DNA of 64,000 bases, from the NCBI GenBank assembly GCA_024235395.1, contig JACKMK010000004.1:124001-188000 (forward strand). The letters are read 5' to 3'. Source of the stretch: Chromatiaceae bacterium (GTDB lineage Bacteria; Pseudomonadota; Gammaproteobacteria; Chromatiales; Chromatiaceae). Both the position numbers and the translations under genes were made by a program. The notes below the pieces were generated by a model. It searched no databases and was not told the DNA's origin. It worked only from the letters and a program-made list of their open reading frames with translations. This document shows, piece by piece, positions 27,503 to 36,481 of the stretch (its first letter is position 1; each line of letters begins with the position of its first letter).

Positions 27503-28327
27503 TCAGAGCCTGTCCAGCCAGTCGGCGACCGCCGCGGTCAATGCGTCGCCCCGGTCGACGAAATAGTGCCCGGCATCGCCGACGACGCGCTGCACATTCA
27601 ACGGATGCCCACCACGGCGCATGGCCGCGAGCCGCTCGGGCGCGAGGCGCTGAACCGCCCGATAGTCGTGCTCGGCATACAGGTCGAGCATCGGTACCGC
27701 CAGACGCCCGAGTGCAAAGGGTTCACGCATCGGTTGCCCCGCATCGGTCGCCCCCATCCCGATACCGACGAATGCGTCCAGCAATTGCGCCGCCAGCGCC
27801 GGCCGCGCATTGATCCAGTGCTGCGCCATGTGCGAACCGCAACTGTGCGCCAGCAGCACGACCTTGCCGCTCGACAGCGCGCGCGCCTCGGTCAACGCCG
27901 CCTCGATCCGCGGCATCGCATCCGGAAAGATCTGTACGTAGTCGTCGTATTGCGCCTCCTTGTCCAGGACCGGCATCTGCACTGACAGGGTGTCCCAACC
28001 GAACGCCGGCAGACCCACGCGCAGCGGATGCACGACGTCGCTCCAGTCCGGGTGCATTCCGCGCCCGTGCAGTATCACGACGATGCCTTTCGCCGGCGCC
28101 ATCGCACTTTGCGTATGGATCCCGAGGAACGCCTTGTTTCCGGGCAGCCCGATCTGCAGCGGTTCGCCATCGAGGATGGCATCGACGATCTCGGCGGCCA
28201 TGCGGTGTTCGCGCGCGACGTCGGGCACGATTCGCCCGGTTTGCAGGGCATGGCTGGAACCGGTCAGCGCCACCAGCAACGCCAACACCGTGTTGCGGAT
28301 TGGCCGCGAACTACTGCCTTCGTGCAC
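27503..28327 (-). CDS. DUF3530 family exported alpha/beta hydrolase
   Basis: 274 residues starting with GTG. An N-terminal signal peptide (TVLALLVALTGSSHA) is followed by an alpha/beta-hydrolase domain with IVVILHGRGMHPDWSDVV, which is the DUF3530 signature. The nucleophile elbow reads LLAHSCGSHMA (Ser in AHSCG) and GDAGHYF supplies the His. Periplasmic; substrate unknown. It is transcribed away from the sulfur-handling group to its right. Confidence 0.75.
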   Translation of the reverse strand: MHEGSSSRPIRNTVLALLVALTGSSHALQTGRIVPDVAREHRMAAEIVDAILDGEPLQIGLPGNKAFLGIHTQSAMAPAKGIVVILHGRGMHPDWSDVVHPLRVGLPAFGWDTLSVQMPVLDKEAQYDDYVQIFPDAMPRIEAALTEARALSSGKVVLLAHSCGSHMAQHWINARPALAAQLLDAFVGIGMGATDAGQPMREPFALGRLAVPMLDLYAEHDYRAVQRLAPERLAAMRRGGHPLNVQRVVGDAGHYFVDRGDALTAAVADWLDRL

Positions 28328-28593
28328 GGTCAGATCTCCAGGTGGCTGTCGTTACTCGTCGGACGTCGCCAGGCAAAGATTAAGCGCAGCCCGGGACAAC
28401 CGTGAGCAACACAATGTTTTTGAATTGAAAATTATCATATTGCTTGCCAGGTGACGTGTCGATCGGAGGTCGGTTGCGGTATATTCTGCGACGACTCGCA
28501 TCGAGGCATTGGCAGGCACGGCGTGCGTTTTCGTGGCAGGCCCACGGCGCGCTCCCGGCCCTATCCGGAATGCATCACTATGGAATCAGCATC

Positions 28594-28746
28594 ATGCGAA
28601 TATTGTGTACCGTGTTGACGCTGGGACTGCTCGCCGTGGACCTGCCACCCGCTATCGCGGCCGCGCAGGACGATGGCGCGGGACAGCCGCCCCCTGACAA
28701 GAGTGGCGAGCAGAAATCCGCCAACGAAGAACCGGAATGCGAGTAG
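28594..28746 (+). CDS. Small exported acidic peptide (50 aa)
   Basis: An ATG at 28594 opens a 50-residue protein. A signal-peptide-like N-terminus (MRILCTVLTLGLLAVDLPPA) is followed by a short polar acidic tail ending EEPECE. It is not recognised. It lies 102 bp upstream of the rhodanese gene on the same strand, so it may belong to the same transcript. Small size and lack of a known family keep confidence low. Confidence 0.4.
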   Translation: MRILCTVLTLGLLAVDLPPAIAAAQDDGAGQPPPDKSGEQKSANEEPECE

Positions 28747-28848
28747 GTTGAGGCGCACACTCGACCGACTCGCTTGCTGCGGCTCGCGCGGCATCCGCCA
28801 TGCGGCGAGCACGCGGTCTCGACATCACGTATAGGAGGAATTTCGCGG

Positions 28849-29505
28849 ATGAAACTGATACGCCTGGGCATGATCGCGACGCTCGCGGTGGGTTTGCTGT
28901 CTGCAGGATCGGGCATCGCGGCCGACCTTGCGGTGGGAATCACGCGATCGATCGACAAGCTCGAAGGAACCCTGGACGGCAAACCGTTCGTGATCGTGCG
29001 CAATCAGGACCAGAGCAACACGGTCAACCCGGCATTCGCGAAGACATCGCGCAAATGTCCCCCGTTCTGCATCCAGCCGCAACACCTGGCCGAAGGTGTC
29101 GAGACGATCGGCGAACTTGAAGTCCTCGGGTACATCGAAAAGATCGCTGCCGGCGACAAGAGCGTCCTGCTGATCGATTCACGCACGCCGGACTGGGCCG
29201 CAAAAGGCACCATTCCCGGTGCGATCAATGTCCCGTGGACACGGCTGAACCCGTCCAAGGGCGCCGACCCGATCTCGATCACCGAGATCCTGACGAACCT
29301 GTTCGGTGCCCGCGACCTCGAAGGGCTGTGGGACTTCGACGACGCCAAGACCCTGGTGTTGTTCTGTAACGGCATGTGGTGTGGTCAGTCGCCCAACAAC
29401 ATCCAGAATCTCCTGCGCTTCGGCTACCCGGCACACAAGATCAAGTGGTACCGCGGCGGCATGCAGGATTGGGAGATTCTTGGGCTGACGACGGTCAAGC
29501 CCTGA
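28849..29505 (+). CDS. Periplasmic rhodanese-domain protein
   Basis: 218 residues starting MKLIRLGMIATLAVGLLSAG (signal peptide), with a perfect AGGAGG 10 nt upstream of ATG 28849. The rhodanese domain spans about residues 85-215: VLLIDSRTPDWAAKGTIPGA, then the active-site loop FCNGMWCGQSPNN with a catalytic Cys, and IKWYRGGMQDWE. An extra pair of Cys in KCPPFCIQP precedes the domain. Rhodaneses carry persulfide sulfur. An exported copy beside a DsrE-like protein suggests periplasmic sulfur handling in a sulfur oxidiser. Confidence 0.88.
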   Translation: MKLIRLGMIATLAVGLLSAGSGIAADLAVGITRSIDKLEGTLDGKPFVIVRNQDQSNTVNPAFAKTSRKCPPFCIQPQHLAEGVETIGELEVLGYIEKIAAGDKSVLLIDSRTPDWAAKGTIPGAINVPWTRLNPSKGADPISITEILTNLFGARDLEGLWDFDDAKTLVLFCNGMWCGQSPNNIQNLLRFGYPAHKIKWYRGGMQDWEILGLTTVKP

Positions 29506-29592
29506 CCACCGACACGCGATGACCGGTGGTGTGGTGACCCGCGCACACCGCGGGTGCCACCGCCGGTCGGCCGTCATCGGGAGAGGTGCGCC

Positions 29593-30099
29593 GTGATACA
29601 GAGGTTGCTGCCACTCGTGCTGCTGATGCTGATCCCGTTTGCCGGCGGGCGTGCGGGTACGCTCGCCTACCCCGAGTACCAGGATCCCAAGGCGGTGTTC
29701 GAGTTCTTCTTCTCCGATCCCCGTCACATCGACAGCGGGCTCTACTGGATCCGTGCCTACGTTAACCCGTTGATCGAGGAACCCTACAACCTCGCGCCGG
29801 AGTTCATGCAGATTGTCGTGGTGATTCACGGTACCGAGATCGTGACTCTCGCCAAACACAACTACGCGAAATACCGCGACAGCGTCGAGCGCATGCGCTA
29901 TTACGCGAGCCTCGGCGTGCGCTTCAAGGTCTGTGGTCTGGCCGCGCAGGACTATGGCTACGATCCTGACACCTTTTACGATTTCGTCGAGATAGTGCCT
30001 TCCGCGATGGCTGAGGTGGCCCATCTGCAGCAACAGGGATTCGGCCTGGTCGTGCCGCAGATCCTCGACAAGCGTTTCTCGATAGAAGAGATCCGCTGA
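29593..30099 (+). CDS. Exported DsrE-like family protein
   Basis: 168 residues from a GTG at 29593 with GAGAGG upstream. A signal peptide (LLPLVLLMLIPFAGGRAG) is followed by a DsrE/F-like domain: IVVVIHGTEIVTLAKHNY and GVRFKVCGLAAQDYGYD, where Cys sits at the usual DsrE active-site position. DsrE-type proteins bind or transfer sulfur. It lies 88 bp after the rhodanese gene and is probably co-transcribed. Substrate unproven. Confidence 0.8.
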   Translation: MIQRLLPLVLLMLIPFAGGRAGTLAYPEYQDPKAVFEFFFSDPRHIDSGLYWIRAYVNPLIEEPYNLAPEFMQIVVVIHGTEIVTLAKHNYAKYRDSVERMRYYASLGVRFKVCGLAAQDYGYDPDTFYDFVEIVPSAMAEVAHLQQQGFGLVVPQILDKRFSIEEIR

Positions 30100-30274
30100 G
30101 CGGTCGGGGGATGTCGGCGAATGCCCGGTCTTGACGGGTCGCCAGGCCCTGAACGACCGGACGCAGCGTGGCCGGGAGGCGAGGCACAGTGCCATGGGGC
30201 ACGATGTACATCCACCCCACCTCCACCGCCGGGTTGTGCGACAATCTCGCCCCCGCCAGCCGTTACGACCAGCC

Positions 30275-33200
30275 GTGAGTTCTACCGCACCGCCGCTTCC
30301 CACTCGCCCGGAAAACCTCGTTCACTGGGGACGTTGTGCCGGCGCCGGCGCAGGGTATGCAATAGCCCGTGCGGTCACCGATGCCACCAGGCCGCTGTTG
30401 GTCATCACGGCCGATGTCCAGGCCGCGAACCGCCTCAGCGAGGAGATCCGCTTCTTTCTCGACGATCCGGCCACCGAGGTACTCGGGTTTCCCGACTGGG
30501 AGACCCTCCCCTACGACGTGTTCTCTCCGCTGCCCGAACTGGTGTCGCAGCGTTTGCGTACGCTGCACCGTCTGCGCGCCCTGCAGAAGGGCATCGTCCT
30601 GGTACCGGTCGCCACGCTGCTGCAGCGGTTGCTCCCGCCGGCCTTTCTCGACGCCAACAGCCTGCTGTTGACGACTGGCGAGGAGCTCGAACTGGATGCG
30701 TTCCGGCATCGGCTCGAGGCCAGCGGCTACCAATGCGTATCCCAGGTGATGTCGCACGGCGAATTTGCCGTCCGCGGTTCGCTGATCGACCTGTTCCCGA
30801 TGGGCAGCGAGCAGCCGTTCCGCGTCGACCTGTTCGACCGCGAGATCGATTCGATCCGCATCTTTGACCCGGAAACGCAGCGGACCAGTGAAAAGATCGA
30901 TCGCATCGAGCTGCTACCGGCGCGTGAATTCCCGCTCGACGAGGCCGGCATCGCACATTTCCGCAAGGCATACCGGGAACGTATCGAGGGCGATCCGCAA
31001 CGCAGCCTGATCTATCGCGGCACCAGCGAAGGCATGCCACCGGGAGGGATCGAGTACTACCTGCCGCTGTTCTTCGAACAGACTGCGACGCTGTTCGATT
31101 ACCTGCCGCCGGACAGCATCGTGCTGTCGGAGCGTGGCCTGACCGACCAGGCCGCGAATTACTTCGCCTCGGTCGGCGAGCGTTACGAGCAGCGGCGATA
31201 CGACATCGAGCGTCCCCTGCTGCCACCTGCAGCGCTGTATCTGGAAAGCCACGAACTCGCCGAGCGTGTCGCGGCCCACCCGCGCGTGGTCATGCATCCG
31301 GCGAGTGCCGGGGACGCACATTCCGCCGGCGAGACAGCGGACCTCGCAAGCGCGCCGGTCCCGCCGGTCGGTATCCAGGCCAAGGCCGCGAACCCGGCCC
31401 TGCTGCTGCACGGCGCGATGCAATCGACCCGCGCGCGCACGCTGTTCGTCGCGGAGACACCGGGGCGCCGCGAGGCGCTGCTCGATACGCTGCGTGGCTT
31501 CGGCATCCACCCGGAGTACAGCGAGAGCTGGCACGACTTCGCCGCGGGCACCGCATCACCATGCATTACCGTCGCGCCGATCGAAAACGGTGTCTGGCTG
31601 TCCGACGCGGGACTGCTGTTGATCCCCGAGGCGCTGCTGCTTGGCGAACGCGTCAAACAGCGCCGGCGGCGCAAAGGACAGGACGCCGACCAGATCGTGC
31701 GCAATCTCGCCGAGCTGACGATCGGCGCAGCGGTCGTGCACGAAGAACACGGGGTCGGGCGCTTTCTCGGCCTGCAGACGCTCGAGGTATCGGGCCAGAA
31801 GACCGAGTTCCTGACCCTCGAATATGCGCGCGGCGACAAGCTGTATGTCCCGGTTGCCTCGCTTCACCTGATCAGTCGCTACACCGGGGCGTCACCGGAA
31901 ACCGCGCCGCTGCACCGGCTGGGCAGCGACCAATGGGAAAAGGCGCGGCAGCGCGCAGCCGAGAAGGTCCGCGACGTCGCCGCCGAGCTGCTCGACATCT
32001 ACGCGCGACGCGAGGCCCGCCAGGGCACCGCCCTGCCCACACCGCACGACGAATACCGCAAGTTCGCCGCCGATTTCGAATTCGAGGAAACCCCCGACCA
32101 GCAGGACGCGATAGACGCGATCGTCACCGACATGACCTCACCACGCCCGATGGATCGCGTCGTATGCGGCGACGTCGGTTTCGGCAAGACCGAGGTGGCG
32201 ATGCGTGCCGCGTTCATTGCCGCGAATGCGGGCAAGCAGGTTGCCGTGCTGGTACCGACCACGCTGCTCGCCCAGCAGCACTTCCAGAATTTCTCCGACC
32301 GGTTCGCCGACTGGCCGATCAAGGTCGAGAGCCTGTCGCGATTCCGCTCGGCGAAGGAAACCACGCAGTTGCTCAAGGGACTTGCAGACGGCCGCGTGGA
32401 TATCGTGGTCGGCACACACAAGCTGCTCAGCGAGGGCGTTCGGTTCAAGGACCTCGGCCTGGTCATCGTCGACGAAGAACATCGTTTCGGCGTGCGGCAC
32501 AAGGAACGCCTCAAGGCGCTGCGTGCCGAGGTCGACATCCTGACGCTGACCGCCACACCGATCCCGCGTACGTTGAACATGGCGATGTCGGGACTGCGCG
32601 ACCTGTCGATCATCGCTACGCCGCCGGCCGCCCGCCACCCGATCAAGACCTTTGTCAGCCAATGGAACGACCCGCTGATCCGCGAAGCCTGCCAGCGCGA
32701 GATCAACCGCGGTGGTCAGGTCTACCTGCTGCACAACGAAGTGTCGACAATCGAAAAGGCGGCAAAACAGATCGCGGAGCTGGTTCCCGGTGCACGGGTC
32801 GAGTTCGCGCACGGACAGATGCGCGAGCGCGAGCTCGAACGCATCATGCGTGATTTCTACCATCAACGCTTCAATATCCTGGTCTGCACGACCATCGTCG
32901 AGAGCGGGATCGACGTGCCGAGTGCCAATACGATCATCATCGATCGTGCGGACAAGCTCGGCCTCGCCCAGTTGCACCAGCTGCGTGGCAGGGTCGGCCG
33001 CTCGCATCACCGCGCCTACGCCTACCTGATCACGCCGCCGCCGAAGGCCATCACCGCGGACGCGCGCAAGCGCCTCGAGGCGATCGAGTCGCTCGAGGAG
33101 CTCGGCGCGGGATTTACGCTCGCGACCCACGATCTCGAGATCCGCGGCGCCGGCGAGTTGCTGGGCGAAGAGCAGAGCGGGCAGATCCACGAAATCGGTT

Positions 33201-33727
33201 TCACGATGTACACGGAGATGCTGGAGCGCGCAGTCCAGGCGATCCGCGCCGGTCGTCAGCCCGAGCTCGATCGCCCGCTGGATCACGGTACCGAGGTCGA
33301 TCTGCACATACCGGCGTTGTTGCCGGACGACTACCTGCCCGATGTCCATGTTCGCCTGATCCAGTACAAGCGCATCGCCTCGGCGGATTCGGCCGATGAA
33401 CTGCGCGATCTGAAGGTCGAGATGATCGACCGCTTCGGGCTGCTGCCCGAACCCGCACGCAATCTTTTCGACGTCACGGAGCTCAAGCTGTATGCGCAGC
33501 CTTACGGCATCCGCAAGATCGAGGCCGGGCCGGCGGGCGGGCGGATCCTGTTCGAAGCCGAACCCAAGATCGACCCGATGCGCCTGATCACGCTGATTCA
33601 GACACAACCCAAGGCATTCAAACTGGACGGTGCGGAACGACTCAAGTTCTTTGCCGATCTGGACGACCCTGCAACCCGGGTGCCCTCGGTCAAGGCAATG
33701 CTTGACCAAGTGCTCGGTATCCAGTGA
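30275..33727 (+). CDS. mfd: Transcription-repair coupling factor Mfd
   Basis: About 1150 residues from a GTG at 30275 (VSSTAPPLPTRPENL). It has UvrB-homology domains at the N-terminus (LGFPDWETLPYDVFSPLPE), an RNA-polymerase-interacting domain (VHEEHGVGRFLGL), and SF2 helicase motifs GDVGFGKTEVAMRAAF, VDEEHRFGV, TLTATPIPRTLNMA and the RecG-like motor region QLRGRVGRS, ending in the autoinhibitory D7 domain. It removes stalled RNA polymerase and recruits UvrA. The open frame extends upstream to 30131 without similarity. csiV-like follows 10 nt later. Confidence 0.96.
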   Translation: MSSTAPPLPTRPENLVHWGRCAGAGAGYAIARAVTDATRPLLVITADVQAANRLSEEIRFFLDDPATEVLGFPDWETLPYDVFSPLPELVSQRLRTLHRLRALQKGIVLVPVATLLQRLLPPAFLDANSLLLTTGEELELDAFRHRLEASGYQCVSQVMSHGEFAVRGSLIDLFPMGSEQPFRVDLFDREIDSIRIFDPETQRTSEKIDRIELLPAREFPLDEAGIAHFRKAYRERIEGDPQRSLIYRGTSEGMPPGGIEYYLPLFFEQTATLFDYLPPDSIVLSERGLTDQAANYFASVGERYEQRRYDIERPLLPPAALYLESHELAERVAAHPRVVMHPASAGDAHSAGETADLASAPVPPVGIQAKAANPALLLHGAMQSTRARTLFVAETPGRREALLDTLRGFGIHPEYSESWHDFAAGTASPCITVAPIENGVWLSDAGLLLIPEALLLGERVKQRRRRKGQDADQIVRNLAELTIGAAVVHEEHGVGRFLGLQTLEVSGQKTEFLTLEYARGDKLYVPVASLHLISRYTGASPETAPLHRLGSDQWEKARQRAAEKVRDVAAELLDIYARREARQGTALPTPHDEYRKFAADFEFEETPDQQDAIDAIVTDMTSPRPMDRVVCGDVGFGKTEVAMRAAFIAANAGKQVAVLVPTTLLAQQHFQNFSDRFADWPIKVESLSRFRSAKETTQLLKGLADGRVDIVVGTHKLLSEGVRFKDLGLVIVDEEHRFGVRHKERLKALRAEVDILTLTATPIPRTLNMAMSGLRDLSIIATPPAARHPIKTFVSQWNDPLIREACQREINRGGQVYLLHNEVSTIEKAAKQIAELVPGARVEFAHGQMRERELERIMRDFYHQRFNILVCTTIVESGIDVPSANTIIIDRADKLGLAQLHQLRGRVGRSHHRAYAYLITPPPKAITADARKRLEAIESLEELGAGFTLATHDLEIRGAGELLGEEQSGQIHEIGFTMYTEMLERAVQAIRAGRQPELDRPLDHGTEVDLHIPALLPDDYLPDVHVRLIQYKRIASADSADELRDLKVEMIDRFGLLPEPARNLFDVTELKLYAQPYGIRKIEAGPAGGRILFEAEPKIDPMRLITLIQTQPKAFKLDGAERLKFFADLDDPATRVPSVKAMLDQVLGIQ

Positions 33728-33737
33728 ACTGCACGCC

Positions 33738-34367
33738 ATGAACAGAATCATTGTGCTGGCGTCCCTGTACACGGCGTCGATCTGGTTCGGCTTGGTCGCA
33801 ACTGGCACGGCGATTGCTGCCGCCGACCCCTACAAGTTCGAGATGATTGTCTTCGAATGGCCTGCGCGGGCCGCCGAGCGGCCTGCGCCACCACCCGGCG
33901 TGACGCCGCCACAGACGGCGACCCTCCCCGAACGTCACGTGCTGGGGCGCCTGGAAGCGATCGCCTCGGCCAACAAGTCGCTCGGCCCGGTCGCGTACAC
34001 GCTCGGGCGCAAAGGGATGATCGTGCACAAACACCTGGCCTGGGTCGAAGTCCCGCGCGGACTGGATGCTGATGCCTGGTATCAGGTCGGTGATGATCGC
34101 GTCGGTGGCCAGGTACGGGTGACCCGTGGACGGTACCTGCATCTCGACGCCGATCTTTCGCTACGTGACGGTCCGGGCGGCATTCCCTACGACGCGCACT
34201 TCGAACGCCGCATGCGTAGCGACGAGCTGCATTATCTCGACAGCCCCCATCTCGGGATACTGATTCAAGCGACCCGTATCGAACCCACGGTTTCGCCGGC
34301 GGCCGACGATGGTGCGAGCGGCGAACCCAAACCGGCACAGCCCGCCACGATCCCTCCGGCCAGCTGA
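33738..34367 (+). CDS. CsiV-family periplasmic protein
   Basis: 209 residues with a signal peptide (MNRIIVLASLYTASIWFGLV...AIAA) followed by YKFEMIVFEW, a strand typical of the CsiV/DUF2803 family, and later LHLDADLSLRD and ERRMRSDELHYLDSPHLGIL. CsiV genes usually lie directly downstream of mfd, as here. In Pseudomonas it partners with a penicillin-binding protein. The Pro-rich C-terminal tail looks unstructured. Confidence 0.75.
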   Translation: MNRIIVLASLYTASIWFGLVATGTAIAAADPYKFEMIVFEWPARAAERPAPPPGVTPPQTATLPERHVLGRLEAIASANKSLGPVAYTLGRKGMIVHKHLAWVEVPRGLDADAWYQVGDDRVGGQVRVTRGRYLHLDADLSLRDGPGGIPYDAHFERRMRSDELHYLDSPHLGILIQATRIEPTVSPAADDGASGEPKPAQPATIPPAS

Positions 34368-34476
34368 CGGCCCAGGCTTCGCGAACCTGCAACCCGATTG
34401 ACATTGGGCTGTCAGATCTCCTCCGCATACTGCGCGCCGGGAAATCGCCCGTTCCGGTATCTGTTGGTGGTGCGCA

Positions 34477-34617
34477 ATGAACCTGGAGAGACATCTGCTC
34501 GAGGGGTTGAAACTGGCGGCGTTGCTCGCGGCTGTCGCATGGGTGGTCTGGAGCATGCCCGAGCATGATGTCGCCCAGGCGTTGCGGGACGCCGGCAAGC
34601 CCACCGCATCCCGTTGA
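34477..34617 (+). CDS. Possible small membrane protein (46 aa)
   Basis: ATG at 34477 opens a 46-residue frame, MNLERHLLEGLKLAALLAAV..., with one clear membrane helix (LKLAALLAAVAWVVWSM) and a short polar C-terminus. It is too short for confident assignment. No strong ribosome-binding site is seen. Reported because membrane-helix composition is unlikely by chance. Confidence 0.35.
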   Translation: MNLERHLLEGLKLAALLAAVAWVVWSMPEHDVAQALRDAGKPTASR

Positions 34618-34925
34618 TCGCTTTCCCAATCGCCGCGGCCCCGATGCCCGGCGGTGCCCGACCGCGGGCCTGCAGTTCCGCGACAACGAGCCGGGAGCCA
34701 TTGCTGGATCCTTGACCGGGGCGGCGACCCCGGATCGACACCGGACAGGGCTCATGGCGCCTGCTCGGATTTCCCCAAAACGTCGTCGCCGATCGGGCGC
34801 ATAATAAGAACGAAGCGACGATCGCCCCACCAACGCCGGCGTGAACGGCATCCCGGGAAAACGCGGCCGCATGACGGTGGGCCGGCGTCGCAGCGCGCAA
34901 CGCCGCCATGCGGAGGGCCACCCAG
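34618..34925. other. 308-bp intergenic stretch, nothing recognised
   Basis: Between the small membrane ORF and the next gene. I see no open frame, tRNA or clear hairpin that I can support. It presumably contains the promoter of the gene starting at 34926, with a GGAGG near 34912. Confidence 0.4.
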
Positions 34926-35411
34926 ATGACCATACCCATCCAGATATCCGAGCACGTATCCACCGGCCTCTCAGCGCTGATCAACGAAGTCCTGGGAGAC
35001 GAGCAACTGGCGCAGCCCGCGACCCTCAGCGAGGTGCGCGAACGGATCATGGCACCGATCAAGACCGCAACAGTGCCGTTGAACCGGTTTTCATCGGATG
35101 AAACGGAGCAGCTTCGTGAAGAAGTCGATGCCCTGATCGACGAGTTCGGCGAAGATGCACTCGCGGTGCGCTTCCAACGCCCCTGGGCCAGCGAGGCGTT
35201 GTCGCGGCTGATGACGGCTGCGATGGAGGATACCGACACACTCACCCTCGACGGGCTGCTGGAGGGCGCACAACGCGGACTGTTGGCGCATCTGATCGGC
35301 AACGGCGAGATCGACGATGACGAGGCGCAGACCCTGATCAGTGAGTTGCAGGCGCTGATCGGCCACCACGGACCGGACACCTTGGTCGAGGAACTGATAC
35401 ACGAACCCTGA
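34926..35411 (+). CDS. Hypothetical acidic protein (161 aa)
   Basis: ATG at 34926 with GGAGG about 9 nt upstream gives MTIPIQISEHVSTGLSALIN.... The protein is predicted mostly helical and acidic, with no membrane segment or recognised motif. Repeating LISELQAL and LREEVDALIDEF patterns suggest amphipathic helices. Function unknown. It precedes the NYN-domain gene by about 107 bp on the same strand. Confidence 0.6.
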   Translation: MTIPIQISEHVSTGLSALINEVLGDEQLAQPATLSEVRERIMAPIKTATVPLNRFSSDETEQLREEVDALIDEFGEDALAVRFQRPWASEALSRLMTAAMEDTDTLTLDGLLEGAQRGLLAHLIGNGEIDDDEAQTLISELQALIGHHGPDTLVEELIHEP

Positions 35412-35518
35412 TCGATCGCACGGCAGCGGACGATCCATGACAAATGGCGCGCCCTTCTCTCGGGCGCCGCCGTCTTAAGCGTGACACTGCAAGCCACCAT
35501 CACCGGAATCAATGAACA

Positions 35519-36358
35519 ATGACAGGGAAACCAGACACCCAGAACATGGCCGTCTTCTGTGACTTCGAGAACGTTGCGCTCGGCGTCGAGGACGCGAAGT
35601 ATGCCGCCTTCGATATTCAGAAAGTGCTGGAGAGGCTGCTGCTGAAAGGCAATATCGTCGTCAAAAAGGCCTACTGCGACTGGGAGCGCTACAAGCGATT
35701 CAAGGCCGTGATGCACGAGGCCGCATTCGAATTGATAGAGATCCCGCACGTCCGCCAGTCCGGCAAGAATTCCGCCGATATCCGGATGGTCGTCGATGCC
35801 CTCGACCTGTGCTATACGAAGTCGCATGTCGATACCTTTGTGGTCATCAGCGGCGACTCCGATTTTTCGCCCCTGGTCAGCAAGCTCCGTGAGAACAACA
35901 AGATCGTGATCGGCGTCGGGGTCAAACAGTCGTCGTCGGACCTGTTGATCGCCAATTGCGACGAGTTCATCTACTACGACGACCTGGTGCGCGAAGACGA
36001 AAAACAGCGCAAGGCGCGGCGCCGAGCCGCTGCCAAGAAGGCGGTATCAAAGAAATCGGGTGCCGCCAAGGCGTCCACCGAAGGTGCGGAGCTGGAACAG
36101 AAACAGCAGACCGCCGTGGACCTGGTGATCGAAACCGTCGAAGACCTGTTCGAGGAACGCGGTGAAGAAGACAAGGTCTGGGGCTCGATGGTCAAACAGG
36201 CCCTGAAGCGCCGCAAACCGGGGTTCAACGAGACCTATCACGGCTTCCGCACATTCGGCAAACTGCTCGAGGAAGCCCAGGCGCGCGGTCTCCTGGAACT
36301 CGAACATGACGAGAAATCCGGAGGCTACATCATCAAGTCGTATGCCCACGATGACTGA
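35519..36358 (+). CDS. NYN-domain (LabA/DUF88) nuclease-like protein with C-terminal LOTUS/OST-HTH domain
   Basis: 279 residues. The N-terminal PIN-like NYN domain has metal-binding Asp residues in FCDFENVAL, SADIRMVVDAL and ISGDSDFSPLVSKLREN. A basic linker (residues 160-190, KQRKARRRAAAKKAV) leads to a C-terminal winged-helix-like OST-HTH/LOTUS segment (VWGSMVKQALKRRKPGF). Such proteins are predicted RNA-processing nucleases. The intact acidic residues suggest activity. It converges on the solute-binding protein gene. Confidence 0.85.
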   Translation: MTGKPDTQNMAVFCDFENVALGVEDAKYAAFDIQKVLERLLLKGNIVVKKAYCDWERYKRFKAVMHEAAFELIEIPHVRQSGKNSADIRMVVDALDLCYTKSHVDTFVVISGDSDFSPLVSKLRENNKIVIGVGVKQSSSDLLIANCDEFIYYDDLVREDEKQRKARRRAAAKKAVSKKSGAAKASTEGAELEQKQQTAVDLVIETVEDLFEERGEEDKVWGSMVKQALKRRKPGFNETYHGFRTFGKLLEEAQARGLLELEHDEKSGGYIIKSYAHDD

Positions 36359-36481
36359 TACCCTGGAGGCCCCAGCGGCAACGCAGCGCGACCGCTCCAT
36401 TCACCCGCCCCCAGGTGCATCTGCGGTGGTTTGGTCGGCGGACGCGACGGTACCGGGGTCAGGTGACACACAGCGCGTGGA

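Noticed and set aside
32138..33808. 556-codon frame antisense to mfd
   Set aside because: No family resemblance; overlaps the helicase domains of mfd entirely.
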